12,473 bases of DNA, taken from NCBI GenBank assembly GCA_947475795.1, contig CANJOX010000055.1:1-12473 (forward strand), in the 5' to 3' direction. The translations under genes were made by a program, and so were the position numbers. The notes under the pieces are model-generated. The model saw only the letters and a list, made by a program, of their open reading frames with translations, did no database searches and was not told the origin of the DNA. Each line of letters starts with the position of its first letter. Positions within the stretch are counted from its first letter, which is position 1. This DNA is from Gemmatimonadota bacterium. GTDB lineage: Bacteria > Gemmatimonadota > Gemmatimonadetes > Gemmatimonadales > Gemmatimonadaceae. This document shows, piece by piece, positions 6,783 to 12,473 of the stretch.

Positions 6783-8291
6783 GTGAATCCTGCACCGACC
6801 GTGGCACCGATTAGTGCCGTTCCCGCCCCCGGCCTGTCCGGGTTACTCGGGCTGATGGCGCGCTCGACATCGATGTCGCAGGGGGTGCTCGACGTCCTCG
6901 CAAGCGTCGGCGCCGAGGTGGATGCGGCACGCCTCGCGCTCGAGTTCACCGACACGGCGCTGCGCCCCATAGTGTGGCGGTCTGCGCTGCCGCACAGCGA
7001 CGCGCTCCCCGCGGCTACCGTGCAGTTGCCCGTCCGTGCCGGCGCGGATGTCTTGGCCACCATGGTCGCACACCGTGTCCAGCCGATGACGCCGCCCGAG
7101 CGGCAGCTGCTGGAATCGGTCGCGGACCTGTTCGGGATCGCGCTCGCGCGCGAATCCCGGCTTCGCGCCGTGGAGGCCGAGCTGATCGACCGCGTCCAGG
7201 AAGTCGCCGATCAGCGCGCCTTCATCGAGCGGGTCGTCGACTCGCTTCCCGTCGGACTGCATGTGGTCGATCGCGACTATCGCATCCACGCCTGGAATCA
7301 CAAGCGCGAGACCGGCCTGCAAGGGGTCGCCCGCACCGATGCCATCGGTCGCACGATTTTCGAGGTGCTGCATCGGCAGCCCGCGGCGCTGCTCAAACGC
7401 GAATTCGACGAAGTCTTTTCGTCGGGGCGCCTCCAGCAGTTCCAGATGGAGAGCAGCGCCTTCGGGGAACGACGGATCTTCCGCATCTCCAAGATCCCCA
7501 TGCGCATGGGTGACGGACCGGTGACCCACGTCATCACGATCGGTGAGGACATCACCGATTGGAAAGCGGCCCTCGATCGCACCGCGCAGTCGGAGAAGCT
7601 GGCCGCTCTCGGACAACTCGCCGCCGGCGTGATGCACGAGATCAATAATCCGTTGGCCACGATCGCGGCGTGCGCGGAGTCCATGAGCCTCCAGCAGGAG
7701 CTTGGAGCGACAGCGGCGCCGCCCGCTGAACTGCTGCGCATCATCGACCTCGAGGTGCAGCGCTGCAAGAAGATCGTGAACGGCCTGCTCGACTTCTCGC
7801 GTCCCAAGCCGGCGCAGCGCGAGGCGTTCGATCTGGATGACGTGGTACGACAGGGGATGTTCCTGCTCCAGCATCACCCGCGCTTCAAGCGCGTCAAGCT
7901 CGTGACTGAGCTGGAAGGCAGCGGGCGCATGCGGGTGCACGGCGATGCCGATCAGCTGGTCCAGGTGCTGATCGCGCTGGCCATGAACGCGCTCGACGCC
8001 ACGCCTGAGGGTGGTCGCGTGTTCATCCGGACCACCGCCGAGCGCGATGAGCACGGCCGCACAGCGGCGCAGCTCGAGGTCGAGGACGAAGGTCCGGGTA
8101 TTCCGCGGGCGTTGCAGGCCAAGGTGTTCGAACCGTTCTTCACCACCAAGCCGGTGGGGCAGGGCACAGGGCTCGGTCTGGCGATCTGCTACGGCATTGT
8201 GAGCGATCATGGTGGACAGATGGAACTCGTCTCATCCGATGGGGCGGGCGCACGCTTTCGGGTATCGCTCCCGGCGGTCGAGCCATCATGA
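6783..8291 (+). CDS. Soluble sensor histidine kinase, GAF-PAS, NtrB type
   Basis: This is a cytoplasmic sensor kinase of 502 residues with no transmembrane segment. Domain order is: GAF-like region (about 30-122), short coiled coil (about 123-148), PAS domain (about 149-258), dimerisation/phosphoacceptor domain, and HATPase_c domain. The H-box MHEINNPLA places the phosphorylated His at 285. MNALDA (401-406) is the N-box, DEGPGI (435-440) the G1 box, FEPFFTT (449-455) the F-box, and GQGTGLGL (459-466) the G2 box, so all catalytic motifs are complete. The HEINNPLA and FFTTK forms are those of NtrB/AtoS-like kinases, which usually partner NtrC-type regulators, and one follows directly (ATGA overlap). 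No haem, metal or nucleotide ligand site can be called in the GAF or PAS domain. The start is GTG; earlier in-frame starts were not supported. Confidence 0.92.
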   Translation: MNPAPTVAPISAVPAPGLSGLLGLMARSTSMSQGVLDVLASVGAEVDAARLALEFTDTALRPIVWRSALPHSDALPAATVQLPVRAGADVLATMVAHRVQPMTPPERQLLESVADLFGIALARESRLRAVEAELIDRVQEVADQRAFIERVVDSLPVGLHVVDRDYRIHAWNHKRETGLQGVARTDAIGRTIFEVLHRQPAALLKREFDEVFSSGRLQQFQMESSAFGERRIFRISKIPMRMGDGPVTHVITIGEDITDWKAALDRTAQSEKLAALGQLAAGVMHEINNPLATIAACAESMSLQQELGATAAPPAELLRIIDLEVQRCKKIVNGLLDFSRPKPAQREAFDLDDVVRQGMFLLQHHPRFKRVKLVTELEGSGRMRVHGDADQLVQVLIALAMNALDATPEGGRVFIRTTAERDEHGRTAAQLEVEDEGPGIPRALQAKVFEPFFTTKPVGQGTGLGLAICYGIVSDHGGQMELVSSDGAGARFRVSLPAVEPS

Positions 8292-9688
8292 GCGTCCCAC
8301 CGTTCCGGGCCGTGGATCCGGCGTCGCCGATCCGCGTGCTCATCGCCGAGGACGAGCCCAATCTGGGCATGATTCTCGAACAGTTCATGAGTGCGCGCGG
8401 CTTCGCCGTGACGATGGTGCGCGATGGTCGCGCGGCGCTCGAGGCCCTGCGCAGTGGGGCGTTTGACGTGGCCCTACTCGACGTCGTGATGCCCGAACTC
8501 GACGGACTGGAAGTACTCCGCCTGGTGCGCGAACGACCGATGCCGCCGGAAATCATCGTCATCACCGGAAACGGCACGGTCGAGACCGCGATCGCGGCGC
8601 TCAAGCTCGGTGCGTACGACTTCCTGTCGAAGCCGTATCGCATGGCCGAAATCGAGGTGATCGTCAAGCGGGCGTGGGAGAAGCGCATGCTGACCTGCGA
8701 CAACCATGCGTTGCAGGCGCGACTGCGGCGGATGAGTGCGGTCATGCCCTTCCTCACCCAGTATGCGCCGCTGCGTGCCGTGCTCACGGTGGTCGGGCGC
8801 GTCGCCGCCGAGGCGACCACGGTGCTGATCACCGGCGAAGCGGGGACGGGGAAACGGCACATGGCGCGGCTGCTGCACGAGGGCAGCGCTGAGCCGGAGG
8901 CGCCGTTCATCGACGTCAACTGCGCGGTCCTCTCCGCCGAATCAATCGAGGCTGACCTCTTCGGGGTGGAGCGTGATCCCGTCGGCGCTGAGGCGCCACG
9001 CACCGGTCTCCTCGAGCTGGCCGCTGGTGGCACGCTCTACTTGCACAACGTGGCGGCCCTCGGTCTCCGGCCGCAGGCGTTGCTGCTGCACGCCCTCGAA
9101 TCGGGGAGCTTCCGCCGCGTTGGCGGGACGCAGCCGGTGCCCGTCAAGGCGCGCCTCGTCGCTGCCGACGCGGCCGATCTCGACCGCGTGGTCCGCGAGG
9201 GACAGTTCCTGGCCGGGCTGCTCCACCGGATCTCGGCGATCCGGATCACGGTGCCGGCGTTGCGTGACCGCGCCGTCGACATCCCGCTGCTCGCGGCACA
9301 TTTCCTCGAGGCGTTCGGCGCGGCGCGGGGCAAGCATGCGCTCGCGCTCAGCCCCGAGGCGACGGCCATCCTCGAACGACATGGCTGGCCGGGAAATGTG
9401 CGCGAACTGCGAACGGTCATGGAACGCGCCGCGCTGCTCGCCAGCGACCGGATCGTCGGTCCCGCCGGGCTGTCGATGGCGGGTGCGGCGGCGTCGGACG
9501 CCCCCGTCGATGGTGCGACGGGGCTGACGCTCGGTGAGGTGGAGCGCCGCCACATGGCGGCGGTGCTCAAGCACACGGGATGGCATCAGGGGCGCGCCGC
9601 GGATCTGCTCGGGATCTCGCCGAAAACGCTGTACCGGAAAATTCGCGAGTACGGATTCCAGCGGCCGGCCGGTGGGGAGCGCGCATGA
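8288..9688 (+). CDS. NtrC-family response regulator with degenerate AAA+ domain
   Basis: This DNA-binding response regulator has 466 residues. The receiver domain (15-132) looks functional: Glu21/Asp22, phosphorylatable Asp65, Thr93 and Lys115. The AAA+ domain (about 155-390) keeps Walker A GEAGTGK (183-189) and WPGNVREL (367-374). It departs from sigma54 activators at three sites. The GAFTGA loop after LFG (224-226) is replaced by VERDPVGAEAP. Walker B reads GGTLYLHNV (247-255) instead of GGTLFLDEI, so the Asp-Glu pair is lost. The FR of the usual FRxDLxxRL is FL, although the second Arg (314) remains. A Fis-type helix-turn-helix (about 416-457, GRAADLLGISPKTLYRKI) is well conserved. The likely role is a phosphorylation-controlled DNA binder that does not remodel sigma54 holoenzyme. 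It overlaps the kinase by ATGA and is its probable partner. Confidence 0.92.
   Translation: MSVPPFRAVDPASPIRVLIAEDEPNLGMILEQFMSARGFAVTMVRDGRAALEALRSGAFDVALLDVVMPELDGLEVLRLVRERPMPPEIIVITGNGTVETAIAALKLGAYDFLSKPYRMAEIEVIVKRAWEKRMLTCDNHALQARLRRMSAVMPFLTQYAPLRAVLTVVGRVAAEATTVLITGEAGTGKRHMARLLHEGSAEPEAPFIDVNCAVLSAESIEADLFGVERDPVGAEAPRTGLLELAAGGTLYLHNVAALGLRPQALLLHALESGSFRRVGGTQPVPVKARLVAADAADLDRVVREGQFLAGLLHRISAIRITVPALRDRAVDIPLLAAHFLEAFGAARGKHALALSPEATAILERHGWPGNVRELRTVMERAALLASDRIVGPAGLSMAGAAASDAPVDGATGLTLGEVERRHMAAVLKHTGWHQGRAADLLGISPKTLYRKIREYGFQRPAGGERA
9674..9679 (+). promoter_or_regulatory. Ribosome binding site of the OmpR-type regulator
   Basis: GGGGAG lies 5 nt before the ATG at 9685, inside the end of the NtrC-like gene. 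It selects this ATG over in-frame codons further upstream, such as the ATG at 9580, which would add residues unlike any receiver domain. Confidence 0.7.
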
Positions 9689-10353
9689 AGATTCTCGTGA
9701 TCGAGGATGATCCGACCGTCGGCGAGTTCGTGCGCCGCGGGCTCGAGGAGCAGCGGTGGCAGGTCGATCTGATCAACAACGGACTCGAGGGCGAACGGAT
9801 GGCGACCGCCCAGCCGTACGATCTGATCGTGCTCGACATGCGCCTGCCCGGCCGGAACGGGCTCGACATCCTGCGCACGTTGCGGGCGCGCGGGTTTGAG
9901 CGCCCCGTCCTCGTGCTCACGGCACAGGATGCCGTTGATGCAAAGGTCGAGACCCTCCGGGCCGGGGCCGATGACTATGTCACGAAGCCGTTCGCCTTCG
10001 AGGAGCTGTTGGCGCGCGTGGAGGCGCTGCTGCGGCGGCCGCGCGCCATGGCGTCACCGCTGCTGCGCGTCGGGGACCTCGAACTTGATCAGGGCACGCG
10101 CGGGGTGCGGCGCGGCGACGAGTCGATCGAGCTGACCCCGAAGGAGTTCGCCGTACTCGAGTATCTCATGCGGCACGCCGGGCGCGTGATGAGCCGGACG
10201 CTCATCACCGAGTACGCCTGGGGATATCACTTCGATCCGGGCACCAACATCGTCGACGTCGTGATCAATCATCTGCGGAAAAAGATTGACGCGAAGTTCG
10301 ACAAGAAGCTGATCACCACGGTGCGTGGTGTCGGCTACATGATCCGCGGCTAA
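9685..10353 (+). CDS. OmpR/PhoB-type response regulator
   Basis: This is a winged-helix transcription regulator of 222 residues. The receiver domain (1-115) has Asp8/Asp9, phosphoacceptor Asp51 in VLDMRLPG, Thr79 and Lys101 in TKPF. The C-terminal winged helix (about 125-222) has the usual [26 protein letters not shown] and [10 protein letters not shown] signatures. The length is typical of the CusR/QseB/PhoP group. The gene starts by ATGA overlap with the NtrC-like gene and is followed 11 nt later by a membrane histidine kinase, its likely partner. No frameshift or missing residue is seen. The target promoters are unknown; the TonB-family gene downstream and the operon itself are candidates only by position. 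Confidence 0.94.
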   Translation: MKILVIEDDPTVGEFVRRGLEEQRWQVDLINNGLEGERMATAQPYDLIVLDMRLPGRNGLDILRTLRARGFERPVLVLTAQDAVDAKVETLRAGADDYVTKPFAFEELLARVEALLRRPRAMASPLLRVGDLELDQGTRGVRRGDESIELTPKEFAVLEYLMRHAGRVMSRTLITEYAWGYHFDPGTNIVDVVINHLRKKIDAKFDKKLITTVRGVGYMIRG

Positions 10354-10364
10354 CGGGCCGGGGC

Positions 10365-11894
10365 ATGAGCTCCATCCGCGCGCGGCTCACGGCGGCGTAC
10401 ACGGCGGCCTTCATCGGCACGCTCGTGATCTTCTCGATCGCGCTGCTCGCGGTACGTCGCGAGATCCTCTATCGCGAACTCGATGCGCGCGTGCAGGCGG
10501 AAGCCGATCAGGTGGTGCGGGCGATCGGGCTGGCGCGGAATACCGGCACCGATCCCATCGTCGCGCAAAAGGACCCGCTGGCCGGTCCCAGCGTGTCGTT
10601 TCGGATGCGTTCCTTTCTGTCGCTGCTCGACGGCTACGTCCTCGTGCAGGACAGCACGGGATACGACATTTACGCGTCCCCGAACGTGCAGCAGCTGTCC
10701 GTCTCCGACCGGGATGCCTTCAGTTCGGCCGCGCGGCAATCGGCCAGTGGCGGCACCACCGAACGCGTGCAACTCAGCATGGATCGCGTCGTGCTGGCAA
10801 CGCGGATCGTGCCGCTCAGCGAGAATGCGCGCTACAAGGCGTACGCCGCGCTCAGCACCAACGACATCAAGTTCACGCCGCGCGAGCTGCTGGGGACGAT
10901 GCTCGTGATCACGCCGTTCCTGCTGGCCATCTCGATGACGTTCGCTTGGGCAATCGCCGGGCGGGCGTTCCGCCCCATCGACCGGATCATCGACCAAGTC
11001 GAGGCGATCACCGATGGGCGTTCGCTGCACCGGCGTCTCGCCATCGGCGCCGCCGGCGACGAACTTGCGCGCCTCTCGTCGACCCTCAATGCGTTCATCG
11101 AGCGGCTGGAAACATCGTTCGGTGCCCTGCGGCGGTTCACCGCCGACGCCAGTCACGAACTCAAGACGCCGCTGGCGGTCATGCGGGCGGACATCGAGCG
11201 ATCGCTGTCCCCCACCTCCACGGCCAGCGAGCAGGCGATCGCCATCGAAGAGGCGCTGCAGCAGGTCACGCGCATGGCCGACTTGGTCGACTCGTTGCTC
11301 ACGCTGGCGCGCGCCGATGAGGGGCGGTTTGATCTGTATCGCGAGCCGGTCGAGCTCGGACCGCTCATGCGCGAAGTCGTCGAAACGGCGCGCCTGCTCG
11401 GCGAGGATGCCGATCTCACGATCGACGCGCCCGTGCTGGACGACGCCGAGGTGCTCGCCGACCTGACACGCCTGCGGCAGCTCTATCTCAATCTGGTCAC
11501 GAACGCGATCAAGTACACGCCGCGGGGCGGGCGTGTCGAGATCACGCTCGCGCGCGGGGAGGCGACGGCGACGTTCGCGGTGAAGGACACCGGCATCGGC
11601 ATCGCCGCGGCTGATTTGCCCTACATCTTCGAACGGTTCTGGCGCGCCGACCGTGTCCGGTCCCGCGCGTCGGAACGTGGAGGATTCGGGCTGGGGCTCG
11701 CGATCTGTCAGTGGATCGCGCAGGCGCACGGTGGCGCGCTGAGCGTTCAGTCGCGTCTGGGGCGGGGCAGCACGTTCACCGTGGTACTGCCACTCGCCGG
11801 TGCGCCGGGCTCCGGCATGACGGGGGAGTACGAATCCATCGTGCATACCGTCGGGGATGATGAGTCGGTGAGTCCAATGCTAACCGCGGATTAA
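10365..11894 (+). CDS. Membrane sensor histidine kinase (HAMP, CusS/QseC-like)
   Basis: This inner-membrane sensor kinase has 509 residues. The first transmembrane helix is about 10-30 and the second about 175-198. Between them is an extracytoplasmic sensor region of roughly 145 residues with no recognisable family motif. A HAMP linker follows (about 199-251), then the phosphoacceptor helix with [11 protein letters not shown] (261-271, His264). The ATPase domain has N-box [11 protein letters not shown] (376-386, Asn380), G1 box KDTGIGI (407-413), FERFWRAD (422-429) and GGFGLGLAI (439-447). All catalytic residues are present. About 30 residues after the normal domain end (479-509) form an acidic/Ser-rich tail. 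It follows the OmpR-type regulator by 11 nt with only a weak GGG-type ribosome site, so translational coupling is likely. No intrinsic terminator was seen after the stop. Confidence 0.93.
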   Translation: MSSIRARLTAAYTAAFIGTLVIFSIALLAVRREILYRELDARVQAEADQVVRAIGLARNTGTDPIVAQKDPLAGPSVSFRMRSFLSLLDGYVLVQDSTGYDIYASPNVQQLSVSDRDAFSSAARQSASGGTTERVQLSMDRVVLATRIVPLSENARYKAYAALSTNDIKFTPRELLGTMLVITPFLLAISMTFAWAIAGRAFRPIDRIIDQVEAITDGRSLHRRLAIGAAGDELARLSSTLNAFIERLETSFGALRRFTADASHELKTPLAVMRADIERSLSPTSTASEQAIAIEEALQQVTRMADLVDSLLTLARADEGRFDLYREPVELGPLMREVVETARLLGEDADLTIDAPVLDDAEVLADLTRLRQLYLNLVTNAIKYTPRGGRVEITLARGEATATFAVKDTGIGIAAADLPYIFERFWRADRVRSRASERGGFGLGLAICQWIAQAHGGALSVQSRLGRGSTFTVVLPLAGAPGSGMTGEYESIVHTVGDDESVSPMLTAD

Positions 11895-11916
11895 TCGGAT
11901 CCTAATGTTTCGTCCA

Positions 11917-11944
11917 TTGCCCGATCATCTCTGACGCGTAGAAT
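11917..11944 (+). promoter_or_regulatory. Sigma70-like promoter of the TonB-family gene
   Basis: TTGCCC (11917-11922) and TAGAAT (11939-11944) are 16 bp apart; each matches four or five of six consensus bases. The start would be near 11951, giving a leader of about 63 nt to ATG at 12014. It lies in the 119-bp gap after the kinase gene, so the TonB-family gene need not depend on the signalling operon. Confidence 0.6.
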
Positions 11945-11958
11945 CGCCTCAGTCAGTT

Positions 11959-12006
11959 CCCGGGCCTCATGTCCGGGCAGCTGCGAACCATCGCCCGCAC
12001 CCGGAC
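11959..12006 (+). promoter_or_regulatory. Leader with competing hairpins upstream of the TonB-family gene
   Basis: GTCCGGG (11971-11977) pairs perfectly with CCCGGAC (12000-12006), giving a 7-bp stem with a 22-nt loop that ends 7 nt before ATG 12014. The same segment can instead pair upstream, as CCCGG (11960-11964) with CCGGG (11973-11977), around an in-frame ATG at 11969. The two folds exclude each other. Regulatory meaning is unproven. Confidence 0.35.
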
Positions 12007-12013
12007 AAGCGAG

Positions 12014-12473
12014 ATGTTCAACAACCTGCTTGAATCGCAAGCCAAGAAGCAGAAGCGCTTGGGTGGGTCCTTTACCTCGATTGTCCTCCACACGGCTGTC
12101 GTCATTGCCCTCGTGATTGTCACGAAGAATTCGGGCATCGTTGACGATAAGGTGAAGGAGGAAAAGCTCGATTTCGTCGAGGTCAAAAAGGACGAGCCTA
12201 AGCCGCCCGAGCCGGAAAAGCCGCCCCCACCGCCCGACGCGGTGGTTGCGCCGCCGCCCCCCAAGGGCTTCCAGGTCCTCTCGGCTCCCATCGAAATCCC
12301 CAACGTCATCCCCGACATCGATTTGTCCAAGAAGGTCACGGACGAAGCCGACTTCTCGGGTAAGGGTGTCGCCGGTGGTATCGCGAAGGGCGTCGAAGGC
12401 GGAAAGGGTCCGGTCCCCCAGGGTGACCAGCCTTACTTCGACTTTCAGGTCGAAAAGCCCGTCGTCATGGCGC
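12014..12473 (+). CDS. TonB-family energy transducer (3' end missing)
   Basis: This is the N-terminal part of a TonB-like protein that couples inner-membrane proton motive force to outer-membrane transport; 153 residues are visible and the frame is open to the window end. A short basic cytoplasmic segment (1-18) precedes one transmembrane helix (about 19-37) that contains Ser22-xxx-His26, the SxxxH motif of TonB proteins needed for contact with ExbB/ExbD-type motors. A Pro/Glu/Lys-rich linker (about 58-84) and a Gly-rich stretch (115-137) follow. The globular C-terminal TonB domain is beyond the window. ATG 12014 is preferred because the MFNNLLES opening fits such proteins. ATG 11969 is in frame and would add fifteen residues. 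Neither has a clear Shine-Dalgarno. The gene has its own promoter-like sequence. ExbB/ExbD-like genes might follow outside the window. Confidence 0.88.
   Translation, partial: MFNNLLESQAKKQKRLGGSFTSIVLHTAVVIALVIVTKNSGIVDDKVKEEKLDFVEVKKDEPKPPEPEKPPPPPDAVVAPPPPKGFQVLSAPIEIPNVIPDIDLSKKVTDEADFSGKGVAGGIAKGVEGGKGPVPQGDQPYFDFQVEKPVVMA

Noticed and set aside
6843..8210. Open frame of 455 codons on the - strand opposite the GAF-PAS kinase
   Set aside because: Shadow frame with biased composition and no recognisable motif; the + strand protein is clearly real.
9580..9684. Upstream start for the OmpR-type regulator
   Set aside because: The extra residues overlap the Fis-type HTH region of the previous gene, and GGGGAG marks ATG 9685.
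10350..11846. Long open frame (498 codons) on the - strand opposite the membrane histidine kinase
   Set aside because: Arg-rich shadow of a gene with all kinase boxes intact; no domain or signal in the antisense product.
11890..11906. ATTA-N9-TAAT inverted repeat around the kinase stop codon
   Set aside because: Only four matching bases per arm and partly coding; too short to call an operator or terminator.

Overview
The window is GC-rich, gene-dense bacterial chromosome. A Gemmatimonadota-like organism is the best guess (inference only). The reasons are an alternative complex III (act) operon, a lipoprotein-rich envelope, high GC, and a TonB-family protein with an N-terminus of the kind I associate with that phylum. 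No rRNA or other decisive marker is present.

Region 1 (1-3840, + strand) is the 3' half of an act operon: actC (cut by the window start), actD, actE and actF. Each start overlaps the preceding stop, and each of the last three genes has a clear Shine-Dalgarno. The operon ends at a strong intrinsic terminator. Together the products are membrane quinol-oxidising subunits, a small membrane subunit and a monoheme cytochrome c lipoprotein of a quinol:electron-acceptor oxidoreductase that replaces cytochrome bc1. No oxidase genes follow.

Region 2 (3854-4037) is a tRNA-Ala(UGC) gene with its own sigma70-like promoter, followed by a symmetrical terminator hairpin that also serves the convergent gene.

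Region 3 (4062-6046, - strand) is a two-gene unit: a lipoprotein cyanophycinase-like S51 peptidase, then an exported alpha/beta hydrolase that starts 2 nt after the peptidase stop. The divergent spacer (6047-6237) holds a -10-like box set between inverted repeats.

Region 4 (6238-6714, +) is a small peroxiredoxin.

Region 5 (6783-11894, +) is a compact signalling operon in the order kinase, regulator, regulator, kinase. It holds a soluble GAF/PAS NtrB-type histidine kinase, an NtrC-like response regulator, an OmpR-type response regulator and a membrane HAMP histidine kinase. The first three genes join by ATGA overlaps and the last by an 11-nt gap. The NtrC-like protein is the most unusual item. 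Its receiver and Fis-type DNA-binding domains look intact, but its central AAA+ domain has lost the GAFTGA loop, both Walker B acidic residues and one arginine finger. It is therefore unlikely to be a working sigma54 activator.

Region 6 (11917-12473, +) is a sigma70-like promoter, a leader with competing hairpins, and the first part of a TonB-family energy transducer that runs off the window end.
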